Below, one piece after another: positions 1 to 8,002 of a stretch of 64,000 nt of DNA. Below the pieces are notes generated by a model. It did not search any database and was not told the origin of the DNA. It saw only the letters and a program-made list of their open reading frames with translations. Within the stretch, counting starts at the first letter, position 1. Each line of letters starts with the position of its first letter. Source of the stretch: JAIVGZ01 sp964552205 (GTDB taxonomy: Bacteria; Pseudomonadota; Gammaproteobacteria; Natronospirales; JAIVGZ01); contig CAZKFT010000008.1 of NCBI GenBank assembly GCA_964552205.1, positions 7,909 to 71,908 on the forward strand. The letters run 5' to 3'. Made by a program: the position numbers and the translations under genes.

Positions 1-557
1 AAGGCCCGCCATGCACTGTCGAAATCCAGGAGGGTCTGGCGGTATTGATGGAAATGCTCACTTTCCGCATGACACCCGGGCGTGCTCGAAAATTGAACAA
101 CCGCATCGTTGCGTGTGACATGGCGGAGCAGGGCTCAGACTTTCGTGAGGTGTTTGCCTACTTCAGGGATCAAGGCTTGGGCGAGCAGGATGCTTACCGC
201 CAGACGCAACGCATCTTCCGTGGTGGCATGGTAGAGGGTGGTGTTCCCTTCACCAAGGACATCGTTTACATCAGAGGCTTCGTGCGGATTTATAACTTTC
301 TCCGTAGCGCGGTGCGGCTTGGCCGCCCTGACTTGGTGCCTTTCCTGTTCGCGGGAAAGGTCATGCTGGAGGACCTTCCGGTCCTTGCTCGCCTGCACGG
401 GGATGGGTTGGTGCAGGCGCCCAAGCACGTACCTCCGCCATTCTCTGACCCGCATGGCTTGGTAAGCTGGCTGGCGTATTCGAACTTTTTCAACAGGGTG
501 GAGCTCGGGAAGGTGACCGAACGCTACCGTTCATTGATTGCCGGAGAAACGACATGA
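1..557 (+). CDS. C-terminal part of a DUF1704 / QEGLA-motif protein (MATCAP-like putative metallopeptidase), cut by the window edge
   Basis: The reading frame is open from base 3 to the stop at 555-557, so the gene enters from the left. Codons 27-41 read Q-E-G-L-A, the motif naming the 'flavohemoglobin expression-modulating QEGLA motif' family (TIGR02421/DUF1704). Further on, 'GGVPFTKDIVYIRGF' is another conserved block of that family. Eukaryotic relatives (MATCAP) are zinc tyrosine carboxypeptidases in which the QEGLA glutamate follows an upstream HExxxH-type motif; that motif would lie outside this window, so activity cannot be judged here. The stop overlaps the sppA start (ATGA), implying translational coupling. 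The TTG at 45 is not the real start, because conserved sequence continues upstream of it. Confidence 0.85.
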   Translation, partial: GPPCTVEIQEGLAVLMEMLTFRMTPGRARKLNNRIVACDMAEQGSDFREVFAYFRDQGLGEQDAYRQTQRIFRGGMVEGGVPFTKDIVYIRGFVRIYNFLRSAVRLGRPDLVPFLFAGKVMLEDLPVLARLHGDGLVQAPKHVPPPFSDPHGLVSWLAYSNFFNRVELGKVTERYRSLIAGETT

Positions 558-2401
558 GCGAAGTTTCATTCCCGAGAAGGGTGGTGCGAGGGGCCTTCCG
601 TGTTTTAGACACCACGCGACGGGTTTTCGTCAACCTGTTATTCCTGGTGCTCGTCATTTTCCTGATTGCGCTGATTGCCGGCGGGGACAAGCCAGTGCGT
701 GTGGATGACGGTGTTGCGCTGGTGTTCAACCCGTCTGGTTTGGTGGTCGAAGAATTTGACGCCAGCCCCGTGGACCGCGCAATGAACCGGCTGTTGGGGA
801 CGGATATTCCCCAAGTCCGCCTCCGCGACTTGAAGGCTGCGCTGGAGCTCGCTGCGGCCGACCGTCGGATTAATACCATCGTGCTGGACCTGTCCGACCT
901 CGCGCCTGTGAATTTGAGCAAGCTTGAGGAACTCATTGAGCCTCTGGCCACTGCGCGCGCCAACGGCAAGCGTATCCTTGCCTACGCGGAATATTTCGGA
1001 CAATCCCAGTACTTGCTGGCTGCGCATGCCGATGAGATTCACATGCACCCTATGGGTATGGTTGCCATTGATGGGTTTGCAACGTTCCGGACATACAGGC
1101 GCGACGCCCTGGACAAGCTTTCTATCGATTGGCACGTTTTCAAGGCGGGAGATTACAAGTCGTTCGGCGAAGTATACGAGCGCGACAGTATGTCGCCGCA
1201 GGTCCGTGAGGAAACGGCAGAGTGGATCGGTGCGATGTGGTCGCGGTATCAGGACCTGGTTGAAGATGCTCGCGGGCTGGATGACGGTGATGTAAAGGCC
1301 TATATCGACGGCATCATCGCGGGTGTGACCGAGACCGGCGGGGACTTTGCGAGATATGCCACCCAGGCCGGGTTTGTGGATGGTCTGATGAGTCGTGATC
1401 AGTTCGAGAGCTTGGTCGCCGAACATGTGGGTGAGAACTCGCACGGCTATCGTGGCATCAACTGGCAGTCCTATCTGGGCGCTCGCCGAACCGAGCGTTT
1501 TGCACTGATGTCCCAGAGAGACCGAATCGGCTTGCTTGTCGCACGCGGTAGCATCGTGGAAGGGGATCCCGGGCTCCAGTTCATCGGGTCGACCCGCATG
1601 GTTAACCTGATTCAGCAGGCGGCCGAGGATGACGCGATCAAAGCCTTGGTGCTGAGGATTGACAGCGGCGGTGGCAGCCCATTGGCATCCGAGGAAATTC
1701 TGGTTGCACTACGACACTTCAGAGAGACGGGTAAGCCGCTTGTCGTTTCCATGGGCAGCGTCGCGGCCTCCGGTGGATATTGGATCTCGCTGGCTGCAGA
1801 CGAGATCTGGGCGACACCAACCACCATCACAGGCTCCATCGGGGTGGTTGGAATGTTCCCGACCATTCCCCGAGCAATGGAACGTTTGGGTCTGCGTACC
1901 GATGGAGTTGCGACGACACCGTTTGCCGGTGCATTTCGCATTGACCGGCCCCTGAACGAAGAAGTCAGCCAAATCATCCGTCTCAGCATTGATGGCATCT
2001 ATGCCGACTTCCTCAGACGTGTTGCGGCCGCCAGAGAGATGGAGATTGCGGAAGTGGACGCGCTTGGGGGTGGTCGTGTGTATACGGGCATGGACGCGCA
2101 GCAGGTCGGGTTGGTGGATGAGCTGGGCGGTCTGGACGATGCCATAGAGGCAGCGGCCAAACACGCTGGGCTGGACAGTTATGCGGTGACGGTGCTTGAG
2201 CGCGAACCGACATTCCAGGAGCGGATATTCATTTCAATGCTGGATGCAAAAGTAATGGCACCCGTGGCGAGGATGATGGCACGCGCCGGTGATCGACCGT
2301 TGCTGCGATGGGTGGAACGCGTAGAGCGTGAACTGGGCTTCCTGACAACCTTGCGCGACCCGCGGCACGCGTACCTGCATTGCCTTTGCGAAGCGCCGTA
2401 A
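554..2401 (+). CDS. sppA: signal peptide peptidase SppA, 67-kDa type
   Basis: 615 residues, the length of the two-domain (67K) SppA of Gram-negative bacteria. Residues 24-43 form one membrane anchor after a basic N-terminus, leaving the protease domains in the periplasm. The catalytic dyad is recognisable: Lys202 in 'AGDYKSFGEVY' of the N-terminal repeat and Ser406 in 'MGSVAASGGYW' of the C-terminal repeat, matching E. coli Lys209/Ser409. SppA degrades signal peptides left in the membrane after signal peptidase action; lepB lies elsewhere in this window. The ATG overlaps the stop of the preceding QEGLA gene by 4 nt, so the two are probably cotranscribed. Confidence 0.96.
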   Translation: MSEVSFPRRVVRGAFRVLDTTRRVFVNLLFLVLVIFLIALIAGGDKPVRVDDGVALVFNPSGLVVEEFDASPVDRAMNRLLGTDIPQVRLRDLKAALELAAADRRINTIVLDLSDLAPVNLSKLEELIEPLATARANGKRILAYAEYFGQSQYLLAAHADEIHMHPMGMVAIDGFATFRTYRRDALDKLSIDWHVFKAGDYKSFGEVYERDSMSPQVREETAEWIGAMWSRYQDLVEDARGLDDGDVKAYIDGIIAGVTETGGDFARYATQAGFVDGLMSRDQFESLVAEHVGENSHGYRGINWQSYLGARRTERFALMSQRDRIGLLVARGSIVEGDPGLQFIGSTRMVNLIQQAAEDDAIKALVLRIDSGGGSPLASEEILVALRHFRETGKPLVVSMGSVAASGGYWISLAADEIWATPTTITGSIGVVGMFPTIPRAMERLGLRTDGVATTPFAGAFRIDRPLNEEVSQIIRLSIDGIYADFLRRVAAAREMEIAEVDALGGGRVYTGMDAQQVGLVDELGGLDDAIEAAAKHAGLDSYAVTVLEREPTFQERIFISMLDAKVMAPVARMMARAGDRPLLRWVERVERELGFLTTLRDPRHAYLHCLCEAP

Positions 2402-2410
2402 GGTCGCGAC

Positions 2411-2716
2411 TCAGTCCTCGATGTGCCGCTGCACAAAGGGGATGATGACCAATGCGATGAGGGTTGCCAGCAAGTAGTCCCGGTTGATGTTGAGGCTGGT
2501 GGCGACGGATTCCGGGAGGTTGGCACCGACCAGACACAACATCATCACAAAGATCAGCCCAATTCTGCGATAGGCAATCATGCCAGTGAGGGCTATTGCA
2601 GCTAGCGCAATTGTGAGAAAGTTCGCGTTCACGCCGTAACGCGCGAGCATGTTGTCCGGCATGTTGATGCCGACCGCGAGCAGAACGACCAAGAAAACCA
2701 CAGCCCACTTCATCAT
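2411..2716 (-). CDS. small three-segment membrane protein of unknown function
   Basis: About 101 residues beginning MMKWAVVFLVVLL. I chose the ATG at 2716 because AGGAGGA (complement of 2724-2730) sits 7 nt upstream; the longer frame to 2752 would run back into the preceding M48 gene. Three hydrophobic stretches (about residues 3-20, 33-52 and 79-95) are separated by short polar loops, and the end is charged (QRHIED). I do not recognise a family or any catalytic motif. It starts 17 nt after the M48 protease stop and is probably translated from the kbl-tdh-M48 transcript. It converges with sppA, with 9 nt between the two stops. Confidence 0.7.
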   Translation of the reverse strand: MMKWAVVFLVVLLAVGINMPDNMLARYGVNANFLTIALAAIALTGMIAYRRIGLIFVMMLCLVGANLPESVATSLNINRDYLLATLIALVIIPFVQRHIED

Positions 2717-2732
2717 ATTTAGATCCTCCTGA

Positions 2733-4283
2733 TCAGAATACGCCTTCCGCACTTACCACCAAGGTTCTGATAGTCCTGAGTTCCAACTCCCCTGCACTCA
2801 GCTCGATGTCCGTGGTTGCAAAGACTGTCCGCCTGTCTGGCTGGACTGTACCGCGCAGAGTCAGCTCCCGCTGCTGGATGGTGCGCCCGCGCTCATCCAG
2901 CCAAGTCAGGCGCACCACGATTCTGCGCGCGGGCAGAGAACCTGAATTCTCTACCGCGAGAACGAGTCTGCCATCTGCGTTAATTGTTGGTGTGACGGAA
3001 ATCACAGTTCTGGCATTCGTCCCGAACTCGATACGGGACAGATTTTGCCGGGCGGACTGCCCATCTGGACCGCTGGAGAGAGCAGCTGCACGGAAATGTC
3101 CGACAGCGACCTCCCTTTGCCCGACAGAAACTGCAAGTTCACCCAGTGCGTTGTTTGCCGCAGCCGTGGGTAACAAGGCATTGCTCGCCTGGAGGTCGCG
3201 AATGGCGGCGTCACGATTGCCGAGCTCACGATGCACAAGTCCGCGCCCCAATAGAAAACCGAAATACCTGGGATTGGTGCGAATGGCGCTGTTGAAATGG
3301 GGCAGGGCAGCCCGCGGGCCTCGGGACCGGTTTGCATCTGCCAGCAGGCCGTAGAAATGCGCCTCTCTCGGTTCGTGCCGTATGGCGCGCTCCGCATGCA
3401 CGATCGCCTCCGCGGGTTTGTTGGCCGCCAAGGCCTTACGGCCCTCGTCGTACGCGTCGTACGCGACTTTGCTTTCACGAAGCCAGGCGATGCGAGCATG
3501 GTAGCGCTCCCGCCCGGTCTCCAAGCCGTCATGACCCAATTCCGACGCGTACAGCCGGTTTGCTTCAACGCGTTCGCGCGATGGTGGGTGGGATGCAAAC
3601 AAACCCTCCAGCCAGTTGGCCTGGCGCCCCTCGGCCAGTCGGACAAAGGTTTCCTGCAACTCGATGGCTGCTCTCGGGTCATATCCGGCGCGATGCATGT
3701 ACAACATTCCGTAGCGGTCAGCTTCCAGCTCGGCATCGCGACCATATCGTTGGGTCAGCAGGATGGCACCGATGTTGGCTACGCCACCGATGAGCCCGGC
3801 ATTGCGACTGTCCTGTGTGCCGATTGCTACTGCCGCAAGTCCAATCTGTGTGAACATGCCGCGCTCCAGACGTTGCGCACTGTGACGAGCTGCTGCATGG
3901 ACAATCTCGTGTCCGAGTACTGCAGCGAGTTCCGCCTCACTATCCATTTCCAGTAGTAGCCCACGGTTGATGCCAATCTTACCGCCGGGAAGTGCCCACG
4001 CGTTGGGTACGGAGTTGTTTACGACCACAAATTCGTAGGGCAAGTCCGGTCTGTCGCTGACCCGGGCAACTCTCTGGCCTACCTGGTTCACATAAGCAGT
4101 GAGTTCTCGGTCAATCTCCAGGTCACCCCCTTCTGCCTGCCGCATCGGCGCGAAGTTTTCCTCTCCCAACTGGATTTCCTGGCTCTCCGAAATGAGACGT
4201 AGCTCGCTGCGACCCGTGACCGGGTTTGTCGCACATCCCGCCAAGAAGGCGAGCAGCAGGACAAAAACTGAAAGGTGCTTCAT
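2733..4283 (-). CDS. M48 family zinc metalloprotease lipoprotein with TPR-like C-terminus (BepA/YfgC-like)
   Basis: 516 residues from the ATG at 4283, chosen because AAGGAG lies just upstream and a lipoprotein signal follows at once (lipobox LAGC, Cys17). The zinc site is clear: HEIVH at 125-129 (His125, Glu126, His129) and the downstream ELEAD motif around Glu185. After the protease domain come helical, TPR-like repeats (about 250-410), as in E. coli BepA, which assembles or degrades stalled outer-membrane proteins including LptD. An extra beta-rich domain of about 90 residues closes the protein ('VENSGSLPARRIVVRLTW'), resembling a DUF1425-like fold, which BepA lacks. The start lies 14 nt after the tdh stop, so the gene sits in the kbl-tdh operon although the pathways are unrelated. 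Confidence 0.88.
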   Translation of the reverse strand: MKHLSVFVLLLAFLAGCATNPVTGRSELRLISESQEIQLGEENFAPMRQAEGGDLEIDRELTAYVNQVGQRVARVSDRPDLPYEFVVVNNSVPNAWALPGGKIGINRGLLLEMDSEAELAAVLGHEIVHAAARHSAQRLERGMFTQIGLAAVAIGTQDSRNAGLIGGVANIGAILLTQRYGRDAELEADRYGMLYMHRAGYDPRAAIELQETFVRLAEGRQANWLEGLFASHPPSRERVEANRLYASELGHDGLETGRERYHARIAWLRESKVAYDAYDEGRKALAANKPAEAIVHAERAIRHEPREAHFYGLLADANRSRGPRAALPHFNSAIRTNPRYFGFLLGRGLVHRELGNRDAAIRDLQASNALLPTAAANNALGELAVSVGQREVAVGHFRAAALSSGPDGQSARQNLSRIEFGTNARTVISVTPTINADGRLVLAVENSGSLPARRIVVRLTWLDERGRTIQQRELTLRGTVQPDRRTVFATTDIELSAGELELRTIRTLVVSAEGVF

Positions 4284-4297
4284 GGGCGGTCTCCTTA

Positions 4298-5323
4298 TCA
4301 GCGCCAATCCAGGATGACTTTGCCGGACTTTCCGGAGCGCATCGTTTCAAAGCCCTGTTGGTACTCCGCCACCGGCATACTGTGGGTGAGTATCGGCGTG
4401 AGATCCAGGCCGCTCTGCAACATCGCTGACATCTTGTACCAAGTCTCGAACATCTCCCGTCCATAGATGCCCTTGAGATGAAGGCCCTTGAAGATCACCT
4501 GGTTCCAGTCAATGGCCGTGTCACTGGGTGGAATACCCAGCAGTGCGACGTTGCCACCGTGGCGCATTGCCGTCAGAAGGTCACGAAACGCGTGGGGGTT
4601 ACCTGACATTTCCAAGCCAACGTCGAAACCCTCGGTCATGCCGAGCTGTGCTTCTGTTTCATTGATGCTCACTCGGGATACATTGATGGCCCGTGTGGCG
4701 CCCATTCTGGCCGCGAGTTCCAGTCGGTAATCGTTCACATCCGTGACCACAATGTGGCGCGCACCTGCGTGGCGACAGATAGCTGCTGCCATGATGCCGA
4801 TAGGGCCGGCCCCAGTGATCAGGACGTCTTCCCCGACCAAATCGAACGATAGTGCGGTGTGGGTTGCGTTACCAAATGGATCCATGATGGACGCGATGTC
4901 ATCGCTCACGGAGTCCGGAAGCGGGAACGCATTCAGCGCGGGAATCACCAGAAACTCAGCGAAACACCCGGGCCTGTTGACACCGACGCCGACGGTATTT
5001 CGGCAAAGATGACGCTGGCCGGCACGGCAATTCCTGCAATGGCCGCAGGTGATGTGCCCCTCACCGGAGACACGATCGCCAATGCGGAATCCCTCAACCT
5101 CGCTGCCTACTGCTGCGACTTCGCCTACGAACTCATGCCCTACGACCATCGGAACCGGTATCGTTTTCTGTGACCACTCATCCCAGTTATAGATATGTAT
5201 GTCCGTGCCGCAGATGGCGGTCTTACGAACGCGGATGAGCAGGTCGTTCGGCCCGTACTCCGGCTCGGGCACTTCCTGCATCCAGATGCCGGGTTCAGCT
5301 TTCGCTTTCACTAAAGCCTTCAT
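4298..5323 (-). CDS. tdh: L-threonine 3-dehydrogenase
   Basis: 341 residues, the exact size of E. coli Tdh. A zinc-dependent medium-chain dehydrogenase that oxidises L-threonine with NAD+ to 2-amino-3-ketobutyrate. Catalytic zinc ligands Cys38 (AICGTD), His63 and Glu64 (VVGHEF) are present, as is the structural zinc cluster Cys93-Cys96-Cys99-Cys107. The Rossmann motif is 'GAGPIGIMAA'. Its start overlaps the kbl stop by 4 nt, matching the classical kbl-tdh operon, in which the unstable product is passed to Kbl to give glycine and acetyl-CoA. Confidence 0.97.
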   Translation of the reverse strand: MKALVKAKAEPGIWMQEVPEPEYGPNDLLIRVRKTAICGTDIHIYNWDEWSQKTIPVPMVVGHEFVGEVAAVGSEVEGFRIGDRVSGEGHITCGHCRNCRAGQRHLCRNTVGVGVNRPGCFAEFLVIPALNAFPLPDSVSDDIASIMDPFGNATHTALSFDLVGEDVLITGAGPIGIMAAAICRHAGARHIVVTDVNDYRLELAARMGATRAINVSRVSINETEAQLGMTEGFDVGLEMSGNPHAFRDLLTAMRHGGNVALLGIPPSDTAIDWNQVIFKGLHLKGIYGREMFETWYKMSAMLQSGLDLTPILTHSMPVAEYQQGFETMRSGKSGKVILDWR

Positions 5324-6510
5324 TGAATGACTCCGAGTGCTCTGCCGACTTTCTCGAAGGCGGCGATGGCAGTGTCCAGGTGGGCTTGGGTATGGGCTGC
5401 GGACATCTGCGTACGGATGCGTGCCTTCCCCATCGGCACCACCGGGTAAGAAAAGCCGATCACGTACAGGCCTTCGTCCAGCAAGGCATCTGCCATGCGT
5501 TTGGCCAAGTTCGCATCTCCGAGCATCACCGGGATGATCGGGTGTTCACCCGGTACCAAGGTGAAGCCCAGTGCTGCCATTCGTTTGCGAAAGTAGCGAG
5601 CATTGTCGAGCAGGCGGTCGCGGAGTCCTGTGTCCTTCTCCAGCAGATCCAGCACCTTGAGTGATGCGGCGGCGATGGGCGGTGCCAGCGAGTTGGAGAA
5701 CAGGTAAGGGCGGGATCGCTGGCGCAGCCAGCGGATGATTTCCTTGCGACCGGAGGTGTAACCACCCATCGCGCCGCCCAGCGCCTTGCCCAACGTACCG
5801 GTGATGATGTCAACACGATGCATCACGCCACAGTGTTCATGTGTACCCCGTCCTGTTGCGCCCATGAAGCCGACCGCATGGGAGTCGTCGACCATCACAA
5901 GAGCGTCATAGCGGTCGGCCAGGTCGCAGATGCCCTTTAGGTCGGCAATGATGCCGTCCATGGAGAACACACCATCGGTGACAATCAAGCGAAAACGCGC
6001 ACCGGAGGCTTCTTTGAGTTTGGCTTCAAGGTCACCGAGGTCGTTGTTGCGGTAGCGGAAGCGACGCGCTTTGCACAGGCGGATGCCATCAATGATGGAC
6101 GCATGGTTGAGCTCGTCCGAAATGACGGCATCGTTTTCTCCAAGGATGGTCTCGAACAATCCGCCGTTGGCATCAAAGCACGAGGAATAGAGAATCGTGT
6201 CTTCCGTGCCGAGAAAGCCCGAGAGCCTGCATTCGAGTTCGCGATGGGGCATCTGCGTGCCGCAAATGAATCGTACCGATGCCATGCCGTAGCCGAAGCG
6301 GTCCAACGCCTCATGGGCGGCAGCTATGACATCCGGGTTGTTGGCAAGGCCAAGGTAATTGTTCGCACAGAGGTTGAGAACCTGCTGGTCCTTGCCGACC
6401 GTAATCGATGCCTGTTGGGGGCCGGTCAGGACCCGTTCTTCCTTGAAAAGGCCTTGTTCCTTGAGCGCCTCGGTTTCGGTGTCGAGATGGGCGAGCAGGC
6501 TCTTTGTCAC
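5320..6510 (-). CDS. kbl: 2-amino-3-ketobutyrate CoA ligase (glycine C-acetyltransferase)
   Basis: 396 residues, an alpha-oxoamine synthase of fold type I. The PLP lysine is Lys242 in 'TGTLGKALGGAMGGY', and the PLP-binding 'MVDDSHAVGFMG' block is at 206-217. It cleaves 2-amino-3-ketobutyrate with CoA to glycine and acetyl-CoA, completing threonine breakdown with tdh, which it overlaps by 4 nt. It is the first gene of the minus-strand group kbl-tdh-M48-small membrane protein. It is divergent from the gene at 6561, with only 50 nt between the two starts. Confidence 0.97.
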   Translation of the reverse strand: MTKSLLAHLDTETEALKEQGLFKEERVLTGPQQASITVGKDQQVLNLCANNYLGLANNPDVIAAAHEALDRFGYGMASVRFICGTQMPHRELECRLSGFLGTEDTILYSSCFDANGGLFETILGENDAVISDELNHASIIDGIRLCKARRFRYRNNDLGDLEAKLKEASGARFRLIVTDGVFSMDGIIADLKGICDLADRYDALVMVDDSHAVGFMGATGRGTHEHCGVMHRVDIITGTLGKALGGAMGGYTSGRKEIIRWLRQRSRPYLFSNSLAPPIAAASLKVLDLLEKDTGLRDRLLDNARYFRKRMAALGFTLVPGEHPIIPVMLGDANLAKRMADALLDEGLYVIGFSYPVVPMGKARIRTQMSAAHTQAHLDTAIAAFEKVGRALGVIQ

Positions 6511-6544
6511 GGCAGAACTCCCTGGCTAGGACGACAGATTGGAC

Positions 6545-6554
6545 ATTGTATACT
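6545..6554. promoter_or_regulatory. overlapping divergent -10 elements between kbl and the chalcone-isomerase-like gene
   Basis: On the plus strand TATACT occupies 6549-6554, 6 nt before the ATG at 6561. On the minus strand TACAAT (complement of 6545-6550) could serve kbl. I see no convincing -35 on either side. The 6-nt gap to the plus-strand ATG, with no Shine-Dalgarno, suggests a leaderless message. Inferred from hexamer matches only. Confidence 0.4.
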
Positions 6555-6560
6555 TTCCGC

Positions 6561-7094
6561 ATGAAACGTTTGATTGCCGGTCTATGTATCGTTGTCTTCA
6601 GCACCGTGGCCTTGGCCCGGACTACGCCTCCCGAGCTGCCAGCACGCGTGGTGGACGCGCAGCCCGCGCTTGCCTTGGTTGGCAGTGGCACGCTGACATT
6701 CTTCGTTTTCCGGGTTTACGATGCTTGGCTGTGGGCGCCAGATGGTGAGTGGTCGTCGACCGAGCCCTTCGTACTGGATCTGCGGTATTCCCGCGCGTTG
6801 GTCGGGGTCCAGATTGCTGACCGAAGTGTGGAAGAGATCAGAAAGCAGGGTCGCGGCAGTGATGCCCAGTTGGAGTCTTGGGGGGCGTTCATGCGCCAGG
6901 CATTTCCGGATGTCACAGAAGGGGACCGCCTGACTGGTGAGTTCACGCCAGGCGGCGCAACACGCTTCTATTTCAACGGGGAGCTACAGGCGGAAATCGA
7001 GGATCCTGAATTTGGACCGGCATTTGCTGCCATCTGGCTCGCGCCGGAGACCAGCGAACCTCGTTTGCGTCGCGCGCTGCTCGGTCGATCCTGA
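6561..7094 (+). CDS. exported chalcone isomerase-like domain protein
   Basis: 177 residues from the ATG at 6561. The in-frame ATG at 6504 would overlap the kbl start and put 19 residues ahead of a clear signal peptide (MKRLIAGLCIVVFSTVALA). The mature part, with 'VGSGTLTFFVFRVYDAWLW' and 'SVEEIRKQG', fits the bacterial chalcone isomerase-like family (PF16036): periplasmic proteins of unknown function, often of about this length. No catalytic role can be claimed. The stop overlaps the ATG of the following NUDIX gene (TGATG), so the two are coupled. Confidence 0.78.
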   Translation: MKRLIAGLCIVVFSTVALARTTPPELPARVVDAQPALALVGSGTLTFFVFRVYDAWLWAPDGEWSSTEPFVLDLRYSRALVGVQIADRSVEEIRKQGRGSDAQLESWGAFMRQAFPDVTEGDRLTGEFTPGGATRFYFNGELQAEIEDPEFGPAFAAIWLAPETSEPRLRRALLGRS

Positions 7095-7528
7095 TGGGGC
7101 GTCCTGTCACGCCCGCCTTGGCGGTGGATGTGATAGTGGAACTCCCCGATCTTCCGGAACGACCCATTGTGCTGATCGAGCGGGGCAATCCTCCCCACGG
7201 CTGGGCCATCCCGGGCGGCTTCGTTGAAGTGGGGGAGTCGGTGGAGGATGCCGCACGCAGGGAAATTCTCGAAGAGACCGGTTTGACCGTTACGCTCACC
7301 TGCCTGTTGGGGGTCTATTCGGATCCTGAGCGGGACCCGCGAGGTCATACGGTCACGCCCGTCTTTGTCGGGCAGGCCAGCGGTATGCCGGTAGGCGGGG
7401 ATGACGCCAAAACCGCCAAGGCATTCCCTGTGATGTCATTGCCGTCGCCGCTGGCGTTCGACCACGCCGAGATTCTGGCCGACTACCGCCGTTGGCGGGA
7501 GCTCGGCGTTTTTCCTTCCCCGCGTTGA
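7094..7528 (+). CDS. NUDIX hydrolase
   Basis: 144 residues with a complete Nudix box GX5EX7REUXEEXGU from Gly42 to Leu64 (Glu48, Arg56, Glu57, Glu60, Glu61). The preceding 'RGNPPHGWAIPGG' is typical of ADP-ribose/nucleoside-diphosphate-type members (NUDT1/MutT-like COG1051). It hydrolyses a nucleoside diphosphate linked to another moiety; the substrate cannot be read from sequence. The start overlaps the preceding stop by one base, so it is translated with the chalcone-isomerase-like gene. Confidence 0.9.
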   Translation: MGRPVTPALAVDVIVELPDLPERPIVLIERGNPPHGWAIPGGFVEVGESVEDAARREILEETGLTVTLTCLLGVYSDPERDPRGHTVTPVFVGQASGMPVGGDDAKTAKAFPVMSLPSPLAFDHAEILADYRRWRELGVFPSPR

Positions 7529-7532
7529 TTCC

Positions 7533-7891
7533 TTGCTCCCTCCGGGGTTGAACGCACCAGCTCGCACCCCTCTCTGTGGGAGCGGCCACGCTGCCGTCGC
7601 TTTCGTCGCGACGCGTACGCGACGGTCGCTCATCTGGCGCTAATTGCTCATCCCGTGTCGCATACGCTCATTGCTCCTCAAGCGCGCCACCGTGGCAGTT
7701 GGCGAGCGAGGCGCCATGATCCGATTTGCGACCGCAGCGGGTTGCGTGCCAGGTGCGCCCTGAGCGGGAGTCGGGGAGCCCTAGTGAAGGGCACACACGC
7801 GGTAGGCGGCGCACTCATCCCTGCCGCGACACCAGTCGCAGATGCCGCAGCGAAGGGCGCGAGCTGGTGCGTTCAACCCCGGAGGGAGCAA
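7533..7891. repeat. 33-bp perfect inverted repeat, arms 7533-7565 and 7859-7891
   Basis: The left arm begins TTGCTCCCTCCGGGGTTG and ends AGCTCGC. The right arm is its exact reverse complement over 33 positions. The arms are separated by 293 nt. I find no transposase between them and no evident target-site duplication outside them. Confidence 0.92.
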
Positions 7892-7965
7892 ACGATTAGC
7901 CGGCCAGTATTCGCGGCCACCTGCCTGCGCTGACGCTTCGGCAGGCAGGGAGGGCCGCTCCCACA
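7575..7965. repeat. 13-bp inverted repeat TGTGGGAGCGGCC (7575-7587 / 7953-7965) with REP-like hairpins
   Basis: TGTGGGAGCGGCC at 7575-7587 recurs inverted at 7953-7965. Next to the left copy is a hairpin, CGTCGCG 7604-7610 with CGCGACG 7618-7624. Next to the right copy is TGCCTGC/GCAGGCA at about 7922-7947. The word TGTGGGAGCGGC is a hallmark of REP elements in related genera. The right copy ends just before the icd -10 box. Confidence 0.75.
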
Positions 7966-7966
7966 C

Positions 7967-7975
7967 TGGTATAAT
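7967..7975 (+). promoter_or_regulatory. extended -10 promoter of icd (TGGTATAAT)
   Basis: A perfect TATAAT at 7970-7975 is preceded by TG plus one base (7967-7969), the extended -10 form that can work without a good -35; none is evident around 7947-7952. Predicted start is about 7982, giving a leader of about 20 nt that contains GGGGAG before the icd ATG at 8003. Confidence 0.7.
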
Positions 7976-8002
7976 CGGTGGATTCAAAAAGGGGAGTACT
8001 TC

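Larger units (their letters stand above)
7529..8002. other. 474-nt gene-free, repeat-rich intergenic region between the NUDIX gene and icd
   Basis: The largest gap in the window. It holds two separate inverted repeats (listed next), several GC-rich hairpins and, at its right end, the icd promoter. Open frames here (for example 7655-7933) have no homology I recognise, no Shine-Dalgarno, and share peptides only because of the inverted repeat, so I do not call a gene. The make-up (TGTGGGAGCGGCC words and palindromes) is that of REP/BIME-like elements common between genes in pseudomonads and xanthomonads. Confidence 0.75.

Noticed and set aside
638..1444. 268-residue minus-strand frame opposite sppA
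   Set aside because: Lies wholly within sppA, which has complete family motifs; the composition is that of an antisense shadow in high-GC DNA.
7655..7933. 92-residue plus-strand frame in the gap before icd
   Set aside because: No ribosome site and no recognisable family; its peptide 'GASWCVQPRREQ' recurs in an opposite-strand frame only because of the 33-bp inverted repeat.
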